Origin: CAYVWB01 sp964455395
GTDB taxonomy: Bacteria > Desulfobacterota > Desulfovibrionia > Desulfovibrionales > Desulfovibrionaceae
NCBI GenBank assembly: GCA_964455395.1
Contig: CAYVWB010000026.1
Span: 1-53,465, forward strand
Direction of reading: 5' to 3'
Length of the DNA stretch: 53,465 nt
Notes under the pieces: generated by a model
What the model was told of the DNA's origin: nothing
The model's database searches: none
The model's input: the letters and a program-made list of their open reading frames with translations, nothing else
Part shown: positions 46,068-53,465 of the stretch, in pieces
Numbering within the stretch: the stretch's first letter is position 1
How the letters are laid out: every line of letters begins with the position of its first letter
Made by a program: the position numbers and the translations under genes

Positions 46068-46156
46068 TGGCTCCATCGCGAACGCGCCCTGCTGCTGCAT
46101 TGTCCCCTACGTTTTGAGCGCGCGTCATCCGCACGCGCCAAGGAGCACTTCCCCCC

Positions 46157-46384
46157 ATGGGCAAATTCTATTTGGACGCCGACGAGCTGTCCATCGCCGA
46201 TCAGATCAAAACCCTCTCCGACGAAGAGCTGCTCGATTTCTGGGAAGAGACCCAATATCTGGAGCGTTTCCTCGAAGAGGAATTCGCGGGAGACACCATC
46301 CAGTCCATGGAGTACGAACGCATCATCATTCTGGAGCTGCACGTGCGCACCTGCATGCGCGCCATCAACCCCGGCGCGGAGTAG
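46157..46384 (+). CDS. 75-residue acidic helical protein, unknown function
   Basis: The frame from ATG 46157 encodes 75 residues. It is strongly acidic and reads as amphipathic helices (ADQIKTLSDEELLDFWEET, LERFLEEEF, SMEYERIIILELHVRT). It has one cysteine, no signal peptide and no transmembrane segment. AAGGAG lies about 12 bases upstream, somewhat far. A promoter-like pair precedes it and a strong hairpin follows its stop, which supports a real single-gene transcript. I do not recognise the family. Confidence 0.75.
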   Translation: MGKFYLDADELSIADQIKTLSDEELLDFWEETQYLERFLEEEFAGDTIQSMEYERIIILELHVRTCMRAINPGAE

Positions 46385-46413
46385 CGCGCCCTCTTCTCCA
46401 CAGCCCACACACC

Positions 46414-46461
46414 AAGCGCCCCGACTGCAGCGTCTTCATGGACGTCACGGTCGGGGCGCTT
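46414..46461 (+). terminator. Hairpin terminator after the 75-residue protein gene
   Basis: AAGCGCCCCGAC (46414-46425) and GTCGGGGCGCTT (46450-46461) form a perfect 12-bp stem with a 24-base loop that itself contains GACG/CGTC pairing. The U tract after it is weak (TGTGTTG). Confidence 0.65.
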
Positions 46462-46603
46462 GTGTTGCAGACAGAACCTGCGCTGAACAGTACGGGGACG
46501 CGCGCCCGTGCGCAGCCGGATCACGTCAGTTCGCGAGGGGGGGGCCGACTCGGGAGACGACGCATCCCTCATTCCGGAATCCCCCCCCCGGAAACCTGCA
46601 ACG

Positions 46604-47935
46604 CTAGGCGCGACGGCCGATGCAGAAGTACGCGAAGCCCAGCTCCGCCATGAGCAGCGGCGCGTAGAGGTTGCGGCCGTCGAAGAGCAGCGGCGCGGAG
46701 AGGCGCTTCTTGATGGCGTCGAAGTCCGGGTTGCGGAACTGGTTCCACTCCGTGACCACAGCGAGAGCGTCCGCGCCGTCGAGCGCGGCGTACTGTTCGT
46801 CCACCACTTCCAAGAGAGGCTGGTCCGCAAGCTGCTCCTTCACATTGGAGCCGGCCACGGGGTCGAACGCGCGGATCTTCATGCCCCGATCCATAAGCGC
46901 CTGCGCGATCTGCAGGGAGGCGGCTTCGCGGATGTCGTCCGTGTTGGCTTTGAACGCGAGGCCCCACATGGCGAGGGTCTTGCCTTCCACGCCGCCTTGG
47001 GGTTCGAAGTAGTCGAGAACCTTCTGCGCGAGGACGAGCTTCTGGCGGTCGTTGACCTCGTCCACGGCGGCGAGCAGCTCCGGGGGATAGCCGTTCTGCC
47101 GCGCGGTGTTGATGAGCGCCTTGACGTCTTTGGGGAAACAGGAGCCGCCATAGCCCACGCCGGGGTAGATGAAGCTGTAGCCGATGCGGGAGTCGCTGCC
47201 GATGCCCATGCGCACGTCGCGCACGTCCGCGCCCACGCGTTCGCAGATGTTGGCGACCTCGTTGATGAAGGAGATCTTGGTGGCGAGCATGCAGTTGGCG
47301 GCGTACTTGGTCATCTCCGCGCTGCGCACGCCCATGACGATGAGCTTGTCGCGACTGCGGGCGAAGGGCGCGTAGAGCGTCTTGAGCAACTCGGCGGTGC
47401 GGACGTTGTCCGTGCCCACCACCACACGGTCGGGCTTCATGAAGTCGTTGACGGCGTCGCCTTCCTTGAGAAACTCGGGGTTGGAGACCACATCGAACTC
47501 CAGGTCCACTTGCCGCGCGTCCAGCTCTTCCTTGATGAGCGCGCGGACCTGATCCGCCGTGCCCACGGGGACGGTGGATTTGTCCACGACGATCTTGTAG
47601 TCCTGCATGGCGCGGCCCACTTCACGCGCCACGCCGTGCACGTAGCTCAAGTCGCAGGAGCCGTCGGGCTGCGGCGGGGTGCCCACGGTGATGAAGACGA
47701 AGAGGGAGCTCTCCAGCCCTTCCGCGAGCTCGGTGGTGAAAGTCAACCGGCCTTCGGCGTAGTTGCGCTTGACCAGCTCCTCCAAGCCCGGCTCGTAGAT
47801 GTGGACCTTGCCTTGCTTGAGCGTCTCCACCACATTGGGGTTCACGTCCACGCAACAGACGTTGTTGCCCATCTCAGCGAAACAGGCGGCGCTGACCAGG
47901 CCTACATAGCCGGTGCCGACAATACAGACATTCAT
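46604..47935 (-). CDS. ugd: UDP-glucose 6-dehydrogenase
   Basis: This enzyme oxidises UDP-glucose twice with NAD+ to UDP-glucuronate, a precursor of surface polysaccharides. It has 443 residues from ATG 47935 (GGGAG seven bases upstream). The Rossmann motif is MNVCIVGTGYVGLVSA, followed by FITVGTPPQPDG, DKSTVPVGT and SNPEFLKEGDAV. The catalytic-cysteine segment is GYGGSCFPKDVKAL, and GLAFKANTDDIREA begins the UDP-binding domain. No polysaccharide genes adjoin it. Confidence 0.97.
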   Translation of the reverse strand: MNVCIVGTGYVGLVSAACFAEMGNNVCCVDVNPNVVETLKQGKVHIYEPGLEELVKRNYAEGRLTFTTELAEGLESSLFVFITVGTPPQPDGSCDLSYVHGVAREVGRAMQDYKIVVDKSTVPVGTADQVRALIKEELDARQVDLEFDVVSNPEFLKEGDAVNDFMKPDRVVVGTDNVRTAELLKTLYAPFARSRDKLIVMGVRSAEMTKYAANCMLATKISFINEVANICERVGADVRDVRMGIGSDSRIGYSFIYPGVGYGGSCFPKDVKALINTARQNGYPPELLAAVDEVNDRQKLVLAQKVLDYFEPQGGVEGKTLAMWGLAFKANTDDIREAASLQIAQALMDRGMKIRAFDPVAGSNVKEQLADQPLLEVVDEQYAALDGADALAVVTEWNQFRNPDFDAIKKRLSAPLLFDGRNLYAPLLMAELGFAYFCIGRRA

Positions 47936-48036
47936 CGTATTCTCCCGAGCGAATTGATCTTGGTGAAGGGGGGTGAGCAAGCGCGCGCAGCGCTGGATGT
48001 GTGGCCCCGCAGGACCCGGCGATATGAAAAAAATGC

Positions 48037-48065
48037 TACATAGAAGCGCGGCGTTGAGGAGTCAA
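48037..48065 (-). promoter_or_regulatory. Sigma70-type promoter of ugd
   Basis: On the minus strand TTGACT (48060-48065), 17 bases and TATGTA (48037-48042), giving a leader of about 95 nt. Confidence 0.65.
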
Positions 48066-48104
48066 GCAGTTTCTGGTGACGTTTTGGCGCCAACCCTCCA
48101 ACCC

Positions 48105-48133
48105 TTGACTTTCATCCTTTGAAAGGGGAATGA
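48105..48133 (+). promoter_or_regulatory. Weak candidate promoter of the pdxJ operon
   Basis: TTGACT (48105-48110) is followed after 17 bases by GAATGA (48128-48133), a poor -10 match. It is the best candidate in the 47936-48169 divergent interval. Confidence 0.3.
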
Positions 48134-48169
48134 CTGGGGATGCTTGCCGATTCACAACAGGAGCAGACC

Positions 48170-48895
48170 ATGCCCACCCTCGCCGTCAATGTCGATCACG
48201 TCGCAACACTGCGCCAACAGCGCTGCGTCGGCTTTCCGGATCCCTTGCGCGCCGCCCTCGTCTGCGAGGAAGCCGGCGCCCACGCCATCATCGCCCACCT
48301 CCGCGAAGACCGCCGCCACATCCAGGACGAAGACGTGCGCCGACTCGCCGCTGAAGTGACCACACGCTTCAACCTGGAGATGGCCGCCACCGACGAAATG
48401 CGCAAGATCGCTCTCGAAATCAAGCCCTACTCCGTCTGCCTGGTGCCTGAGAAACGCAAGGAGCTCACCACGGAGGGCGGCCTCGTCATCGCCGGTCGCG
48501 AAAAGGCCTTGCGCGAATACATCGCCCCCTTGCAGGACGCCGGCATCCGCATCTCACTCTTCATCGAAGCCGCCGCCGAACAGATCGAAGCCAGCGCAGC
48601 CCTCGGCGTGGAATTCGTGGAGATTCACACCGGCCACTACGCCGACGCCGCGGAGTACGAGTCCCGCAAGAAGGAGCTGGAAAAAATCTTCGTCGCCATC
48701 GGCCTGGCCCAGGACGCCGGCCTCAAAGTCAACCTCGGCCATGGCCTCGACTGCGACAACATCGCAAGCTTCTCGAAAATTCCCGGCATCAACGAATACT
48801 CCATCGGCTTCTCCCTCATCGCGGAAGCCGTCTTCGACGGCCTCCACAACGCCGTGCGCCGCATGGCCGACCAGATCGAAGGCTTCGCGCCATAG
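48170..48895 (+). CDS. pdxJ: Pyridoxine 5'-phosphate synthase
   Basis: PdxJ condenses 3-amino-2-oxopropyl phosphate with deoxyxylulose 5-phosphate to pyridoxine 5'-phosphate. A 241-residue TIM barrel. LAVNVDHVATLRQQR, AHAIIAHLREDRRHI, FNLEMAATDEM, VEIHTGHYADA and NLGHGLDCDN are all family signatures. ATG 48170 has AGGAG six bases upstream. It opens the six-gene plus-strand run. Confidence 0.98.
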   Translation: MPTLAVNVDHVATLRQQRCVGFPDPLRAALVCEEAGAHAIIAHLREDRRHIQDEDVRRLAAEVTTRFNLEMAATDEMRKIALEIKPYSVCLVPEKRKELTTEGGLVIAGREKALREYIAPLQDAGIRISLFIEAAAEQIEASAALGVEFVEIHTGHYADAAEYESRKKELEKIFVAIGLAQDAGLKVNLGHGLDCDNIASFSKIPGINEYSIGFSLIAEAVFDGLHNAVRRMADQIEGFAP

Positions 48896-48999
48896 CCTCC
48901 TCCCCGGTCCAGAAACGCATCACCCGCCATGCACCGCTCCGCCGCCGTCGCCACGCCCACCCCGTCGGACGCTCCCTGCGTCCCAACCCGTCGAGCCAT

Positions 49000-49383
49000 A
49001 TGATGATCATCGGCCTCGGCATAGACGTCGTGGAGCTCGACCGCATCGCGCGCGCCATGGCGCGACACGATGGCCGCTTCCCCCGCAAGGTCCTGACTGC
49101 CGAGGAATACGCCGCCATGCCTGCGCAAGGCCCCGCCGCCGTCAACTGGGTGGCTGCGCGCTTCGCCGCCAAGGAAGCCGCTTCCAAAGCGCTGGGCACG
49201 GGGTTCCGCCAGGGCGTCACCCTCCAGACCGTGGCCGTGGCGCCCCAGCCCTCGGGCAAGCCGGAGCTCGTCCTCCACGGCGCAGCCTTGGACTTGGCCC
49301 GGGAACTCGGCGTCACCCACGCATTCGTCAGCCTCACCCACGGCCGCGACGTCGCCGCCGCCGTGGTGGTGCTGGAAGGATAA
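49000..49383 (+). CDS. acpS: Holo-[acyl-carrier-protein] synthase
   Basis: AcpS moves the phosphopantetheine arm from CoA to acyl carrier protein. It has 127 residues. The metal-binding GLGIDVVELDRI begins at residue 5 and RFAAKEAASKALGTG carries the catalytic Glu and Lys. SLTHGRDVAAAVVVLE ends it as usual. The start at 49000 gives MMIIGLGID; a one-codon-shorter start is equally possible. It lies 104 bases after pdxJ. Confidence 0.97.
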   Translation: MMIIGLGIDVVELDRIARAMARHDGRFPRKVLTAEEYAAMPAQGPAAVNWVAARFAAKEAASKALGTGFRQGVTLQTVAVAPQPSGKPELVLHGAALDLARELGVTHAFVSLTHGRDVAAAVVVLEG

Positions 49384-49430
49384 GACAGCCCCACCGCCCA
49401 CCCCAGAGGAGCCCACAGGAGGAATACGCC

Positions 49431-51188
49431 ATGCCGCTGCATCCGGTCCTTTGCGCAACGCTCTTCGAGCGCCCCCTGCTCACCCCGGAGCGCATGCTCC
49501 AGTGGGACCGCTGGACAATGGAGACCCTCGGCCTGCCGGACTCCTTGCTCATGGAAAGCGCCGCCCGCGAATGCGCCGCCGTCCTGGAGACAGCGCTGGG
49601 CGGCTTCGCAGGCAAACGCGTGCTCTGCCTCGCCGGGCCGGGCCACAACGGCGGAGACGCCATCGCCATGGCCCGCTGCGCCCACGACCGCGGCGCCGTG
49701 ACGGCGCTCCATCTCGTCAAACCGCAAAGCGCATATACGGGCTCGCCGCGCAAGCATTTGCAATGGGCCAAAGCCGTGGGCGTCCCCGTGGCGCCCCTCG
49801 CCAAGCTGGACTGGCGCCGGCCCATGGCCGCCTCCGGCAACGCGGATGCTTCGGAAACAGCCGGCATGACCGTGGCGCCCCACACGATGGGTGCGGACCA
49901 TCCGCACCATGTGGACGTCGTGGTGGACGGCCTGTTGGGAGCAGGGTTCGCCGGCGAACTGCGGGAAGAGTACATCGCCTGGGTCGAAGCCATCAACGCC
50001 TTGCGTCGCCGGCCCGCCCCACCCCTGATTTTCGCCGTGGACATCCCCACAGGCCTCCACGGCCGCACGGGCGCGCCCTCCCCCGTGGCGGTGCGCGCGG
50101 ACATCACCGTCTGCATGGAAGCCGCCAAGACGGGCCTCGTCATCCCTGAAGCAGCGCCCTGGGTGGGACGGCTGGAGGTGCGGCGCATCGGCATTCCCCA
50201 ACGGGTGAAAAACGCTCTGCCCACGCCGCGTGGCGTACTGGGGGACGACGTGGTCGCGTTGTGGGAAGCCCCGGAAGCCTTCATCCACAAAGGATCAGCA
50301 GGGCGCGTGCTTATCGTGGGCGGCTCCCCGGGATTGACCGGAGCCCCTGCCCTGGCGGGGCTCGGCGCCCTGCGCGCCGGCGCCGGCCTGGTGAGCGCAG
50401 CCTGCCCCGCCGCCGTCACCGGTGAGGTCAAACAAGGCCTGCCTGAACTCATGACCACGCCCCTCTGCGACGATGAACGGCCCGGCGCGCTGACGCCGGC
50501 CTGCCTGGACGCGCTCGGCGAGCTCCTGCCCGCCACCGACGCCGTGGCCGTGGGCATGGGGCTGGGCCGACGGCCCGAAACCACACGGTTCCTCGCGGAG
50601 TTCCTCGCCATGGAACGCCCTCCCACTGTGTTCGATGCGGACGCTCTCTACCACCTCGCAGCGGCGCCAAGCCTCATGGAACGCCTGCGGGAAAGCGACG
50701 TGCTGACGCCTCACCCCGGCGAAATGGCTCGGCTGATGACTGCGCGCTTCGCCGGCGCCGGCCTGGACGAAGCCGAGGCCATGCGCCGGATCAAAGCGGA
50801 CCGTTTCGCCGTGGCGGAAGCTTTCGTCCGCGACCAGTCCTTCACCCTCGTGCTGAAAGGCGCAGGCACGGTGGTGGCGCAACACGTTCAAGACTATACA
50901 TTTGTTGAGGACGCACACACCCCGGTAAGCCTCTACTGCCCGGAAGCGCACGCCGTGCTGGCCGTGGGCGGCTCTGGAGACGTGCTGGCCGGCGTCATCG
51001 CGACGGCGCTCGGACGAGGGCTTTCCCCCTTGCCTGCAGCATGCCTTGGGGTGTATTGGCACGCCACGACGGGCCGCGCGCTTTCACGTCACGCGCCCGG
51101 ACGGGGCGTCATGGCGCGGGAAATCGCCCACGCCCTGCCCCATGCCATGAAGGAGTTGCTTGCATGCAAACAGCCAAAGACATCATGA
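49431..51188 (+). CDS. nnr: Bifunctional NAD(P)HX epimerase/dehydratase
   Basis: A 585-residue fusion that repairs hydrated NAD(P)H. The N-terminal YjeF_N epimerase domain (about 20-260) has SLLMESAAREC, CLAGPGHNGGDAIAMAR and VDIPTGLHGRTG. The C-terminal ribokinase-like, ADP-dependent dehydratase domain (about 290-575) has KGSAGRVLIVGGSPGLTGAP, LTPHPGEMARL and the phosphate loop AVGGSGDVLAGVI. AGGAGG nine bases before ATG 49431 fixes the start; the frame is open further upstream. Its end overlaps the next gene by 25 bases. Confidence 0.96.
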   Translation: MPLHPVLCATLFERPLLTPERMLQWDRWTMETLGLPDSLLMESAARECAAVLETALGGFAGKRVLCLAGPGHNGGDAIAMARCAHDRGAVTALHLVKPQSAYTGSPRKHLQWAKAVGVPVAPLAKLDWRRPMAASGNADASETAGMTVAPHTMGADHPHHVDVVVDGLLGAGFAGELREEYIAWVEAINALRRRPAPPLIFAVDIPTGLHGRTGAPSPVAVRADITVCMEAAKTGLVIPEAAPWVGRLEVRRIGIPQRVKNALPTPRGVLGDDVVALWEAPEAFIHKGSAGRVLIVGGSPGLTGAPALAGLGALRAGAGLVSAACPAAVTGEVKQGLPELMTTPLCDDERPGALTPACLDALGELLPATDAVAVGMGLGRRPETTRFLAEFLAMERPPTVFDADALYHLAAAPSLMERLRESDVLTPHPGEMARLMTARFAGAGLDEAEAMRRIKADRFAVAEAFVRDQSFTLVLKGAGTVVAQHVQDYTFVEDAHTPVSLYCPEAHAVLAVGGSGDVLAGVIATALGRGLSPLPAACLGVYWHATTGRALSRHAPGRGVMAREIAHALPHAMKELLACKQPKTS

Positions 51189-51619
51189 CTGCCGACGCGG
51201 TCACCGTCTCCCCCGACACGCCCGTCATCGACGCGGCGAAACTCATGCTGGAGCGCCATTTCAACGGCCTCCCCGTGGTGGACGACCAAGGCCAGCTGGT
51301 GGGCGTCATCTGCCAGAGCGATCTGGTGACCCGGCAAAAAACCCTCAAACTGCCATCCTACTTCGTCATTCTGGACACCATGATCCCCCTCTCCGACACG
51401 GACGCGGCGGAGCAGGAGTTCAAGAAGATCGCCGCCAGCAACGTGGAAGGCGTCATGACCTCCAAGGTCATCACCGTCTCGCCGGAGACGCCGCTCGCCG
51501 AGGTCGCCAACCTCATGGTGGACAAGAAGCTCCACACCCTCCCTGTGGTGGAGAACGGCGCGCTGGTGGGGGTTATCGGCAAGGAAGACGTGCTGCGCAC
51601 GCTCCTGCCGGAGGCGTGA
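51164..51619 (+). CDS. Tandem CBS-domain protein
   Basis: A 151-residue cytosolic protein made only of two CBS motifs: MTADAVTVSPDTPVIDAAKLM...GLPVVDDQGQLVGVI and MTSKVITVSPETPLAEVANLM...TLPVVENGALVGVIG. Such pairs bind adenine nucleotides and act as energy-state sensors. ATG 51164 lies inside the end of nnr; AAGGAG (51150-51155) eight bases upstream supports it and implies coupling. The partner or target is unknown. Confidence 0.93.
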   Translation: MQTAKDIMTADAVTVSPDTPVIDAAKLMLERHFNGLPVVDDQGQLVGVICQSDLVTRQKTLKLPSYFVILDTMIPLSDTDAAEQEFKKIAASNVEGVMTSKVITVSPETPLAEVANLMVDKKLHTLPVVENGALVGVIGKEDVLRTLLPEA

Positions 51620-51667
51620 CGGCTCCAACCGGGAGCCCACGCGCCCCATGAGAAAGGAACCCACGCC

Positions 51668-52267
51668 GTGGCGCAGCACCGCTCGGACAAGGACGCCGAC
51701 AACAGCCCCGGCCACGAGCTCTGCCGTCTCCTGCAAGGACCGGAAGACGCCGTGGCCTTCGGTCGCGCCTTGGGTCGCGCCTGGAGCCAAGCGTGCGCGA
51801 ACGCTTCGGCGATGGGGACGCCACCGCCGCCGCGGGTGTTGCTGCTCTTCGGCCCCATGGGCGCCGGCAAGACCACCTGCGTCCGCGGCGTGACGAGCGG
51901 GCTCCCCGGCGGCGACAAGGCCGAACCCGCAAGCCCGAGCTTCACCATCGCCAACCGCTACCCCACCACACCGCCGCTGTTGCACGTGGACCTCTACCGG
52001 GGGGAAGGCCTGCCCATCGACGACGACGTCTTGGAAGCCCTGGAGCACCCCGAAGGCTTGGCTGTGGTGGAATGGAGCGAGCTTTTGCCTGAAGCGGACC
52101 GCCCCCCCGCACGGTTGGAACTGACGCTGGCCCTCCCCGACGACAACGAACCGGACGCGCCGGAGTCCGACCCCTTCACCCGTCGCGCGCGCCTGACCGT
52201 GGCGCCGACAGACCACCCCGGCGGCAGGGCCGTGCTGCACGCGCTGGCTGGCGCCGTGCGTCGATAA
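51668..52267 (+). CDS. tsaE: tRNA threonylcarbamoyladenosine biosynthesis ATPase TsaE
   Basis: TsaE is the ATPase that resets the TsaB-TsaD complex making the t6A37 modification of tRNA. It has 199 residues, longer than the usual 150-160 because of a polar N-terminal extension and an acidic insert near the C-terminus. Walker A is FGPMGAGKTT near residue 62. SPSFTIANRY, LLHVDLYR and LAVVEWSELLP are family motifs. The start is GTG 51668, with AAGGAA eight bases upstream. Confidence 0.94.
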   Translation: MAQHRSDKDADNSPGHELCRLLQGPEDAVAFGRALGRAWSQACANASAMGTPPPPRVLLLFGPMGAGKTTCVRGVTSGLPGGDKAEPASPSFTIANRYPTTPPLLHVDLYRGEGLPIDDDVLEALEHPEGLAVVEWSELLPEADRPPARLELTLALPDDNEPDAPESDPFTRRARLTVAPTDHPGGRAVLHALAGAVRR

Positions 52268-52348
52268 TGAAGGGGAAACGCGTCCCCTTGAGCAAACTGG
52301 ACCAGCGTACGCCTGCGGCGTGCGCACAAACGAAACGAGGACTATCCC

Positions 52349-53465
52349 ATGCGCATCCTGGTGCAGAAGTTCGGCGGCACCTCCGTCGCCGGACTGGACA
52401 ACATGCGCCTCGCCCAGGCCAAAGTGCAAAACGCCTTGGCCGAAGGCTTCAAAGTGGTCGCGGTGCTCTCCGCCATGGCGGGGGAAACCAACCGACTGCT
52501 GGAGCTGGCGCGACTTTGGTCGAAGCGTCCGGACCCGTGCGAACAGGACGTGCTGGTGGCTACCGGCGAACAAGTCTCGGTGGCGCTCTTCACCATGCTG
52601 CTGAAAGACGCCGGCGTGCCTGCGCGCTCCCTGCTGGGTTTCCAGGCCCCGCTCCTGACGGACAAAGCCTTCGGCAAGGCGCGCATCATGCGCATCGACG
52701 CCGAACGCGTCACCGCCATGCTGCTGGAGCACGACGTGCTGGTGGCCGCGGGCTTCCAAGGCTGCGACACGGAACAACGCATCACCACGCTGGGCCGCGG
52801 GGGTTCGGACACCTCCGCCGTGGCCATGGCCGCAGCGCTGCAAGCCGAACGCTGCGACATCTTCACGGATGTGGAAGGCGTGTACACCACGGACCCGAAT
52901 CTGGTGGCCCGGGCGCGCAAACTCGATCGAATCGCATATGACGAAATGCTGGAAATGGCGAGCATGGGCGCCAAAGTGCTGCAGATCCGCTCAGTGGAGT
53001 TCGCCAAGAAGTACAATGTTCCCGTCCAGGTGCGCTCCACCTTTTCGGATGCGCCCGGAACCCTCGTGACGAAGGAGGACCCGTCCATGGAATCCGTTAT
53101 GGTATCCGGCATTGCATACGACAAGGACCAAGCGCGGGTCACCCTCCGCGATGTGAACGACAAGCCGGGGGTGGCGGCGTCCATCTTCGTGCCCCTGGCC
53201 GAAGCCGGCGTGCTGGTGGACATGATCATCCAGAACGCCAGCCAAGACGGCGTGACGGACATGACCTTCACCGTCTCGCGCGGAGACGTGGAGCGCACCC
53301 GGGAAATTCTGGAGCCTGTACGACAAGAGCTGGGCGCGCGCGAAGTGGTCATCGACGAGGACGTCTGCAAGGTCTCCGTCATCGGCGTGAGCATGCGCAA
53401 CAACTCCGGCGTGGCTGGCCGCGCGTTCCAAGCGCTGCAAGCCGAAAACATAAACATCCTCATGA
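52349..53465 (+). CDS. lysC: Aspartate kinase, C-terminus cut by window edge
   Basis: Aspartokinase phosphorylates L-aspartate, opening lysine, threonine and methionine synthesis. 372 residues are visible from ATG 52349. QKFGGTSVAGLDN gives the nucleotide and aspartate site, TLGRGGSDTSAVAMA and FTDVEGVYTTDPNLV follow, and tandem ACT domains begin near residue 260 (VTLRDVNDKPGVAA, then CKVSVIGVSMRNNSGVAGRAF). The two ACT domains imply feedback control by lysine and/or threonine. About 35 residues are missing beyond the window. It is the last visible gene of the pdxJ run. Confidence 0.98.
   Translation, partial: MRILVQKFGGTSVAGLDNMRLAQAKVQNALAEGFKVVAVLSAMAGETNRLLELARLWSKRPDPCEQDVLVATGEQVSVALFTMLLKDAGVPARSLLGFQAPLLTDKAFGKARIMRIDAERVTAMLLEHDVLVAAGFQGCDTEQRITTLGRGGSDTSAVAMAAALQAERCDIFTDVEGVYTTDPNLVARARKLDRIAYDEMLEMASMGAKVLQIRSVEFAKKYNVPVQVRSTFSDAPGTLVTKEDPSMESVMVSGIAYDKDQARVTLRDVNDKPGVAASIFVPLAEAGVLVDMIIQNASQDGVTDMTFTVSRGDVERTREILEPVRQELGAREVVIDEDVCKVSVIGVSMRNNSGVAGRAFQALQAENINILM

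Larger units (their letters stand above)
45762..46156. other. 395-bp divergent region between cheW and the 75-residue protein gene
   Basis: No gene is supported here. It carries a minus-strand promoter for cheW (45882-45910) and a plus-strand promoter-like pair (46039-46067). Confidence 0.6.

Overview
The window is a GC-rich stretch of bacterial chromosome. Its content points to a Desulfovibrio-like anaerobe (Desulfovibrionaceae sensu lato). It carries a single-chain pyruvate:ferredoxin oxidoreductase with the cysteine-bearing C-terminal tail known from Desulfovibrio africanus, a two-subunit glycyl-tRNA synthetase, and the gene run pdxJ-acpS-nnr-CBS-tsaE-lysC that I recall from desulfovibrios. 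The species assignment is inference. I found no rRNA, tRNA, CRISPR array, insertion sequence or prophage. Almost all of the window is ordinary core chromosome, with 41 supported protein genes. Two of these are cut by the window edges: a KtrB-like K+ channel at the left and aspartokinase at the right.

Layout. 1-5481: ktrB (partial, minus), a PAS-PAS-GGDEF-EAL cyclic-di-GMP enzyme, a GspE/PilB-type ATPase with an MshEN-like N-terminus, and a small lipoprotein. 5536-12752: a zinc-ribbon protein, purM, a secreted Ser/Asp-rich protein, an AmrS-type radical SAM enzyme, a corrinoid adenosyltransferase, an outer-membrane beta-barrel candidate, APS kinase, and a MarR-like regulator with a striking operator-like repeat. 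12775-18850: the complete four-gene ligase-associated DNA-damage cassette (exonuclease, ATP-dependent ligase, DEXH helicase, PdeM), tightly coupled and apparently read from a leaderless promoter. 19023-24532: an operon of a DUF4173-like membrane protein, response regulator and sensor kinase, with a divergent unknown gene. 24677-32640: pyruvate:ferredoxin oxidoreductase, a 65-residue protein, a candidate 222-nt structured RNA, and trkA-trkH. 32964-41216: rpsT with a long leader, then a likely run of PPIase lipoprotein, surA, rodZ, recO, glyQ and glyS. 41485-47935: mfd, cheW, a 75-residue protein and UDP-glucose dehydrogenase. 48170-53465: the pdxJ-acpS-nnr-CBS-tsaE-lysC operon.

How the parts fit. 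The metabolic genes cover pyruvate oxidation, purine, PLP, cobalamin and aspartate-family synthesis. The envelope genes (SurA, a second parvulin lipoprotein, RodZ, a barrel candidate) and the signalling genes (cyclic-di-GMP enzyme, CheW, two-component pair) suggest a motile Gram-negative cell. Two K+ uptake systems are present.

The observation most likely to be undescribed is the non-coding transcription unit at 29465-29720, between trkH and a small-protein gene. It has a good promoter, a foldable body of about 222 nt and a strong intrinsic terminator. Second is the octamer repeat array that starts at the predicted +1 of the glyQS leader. All promoter, operator and RNA calls were made by eye.
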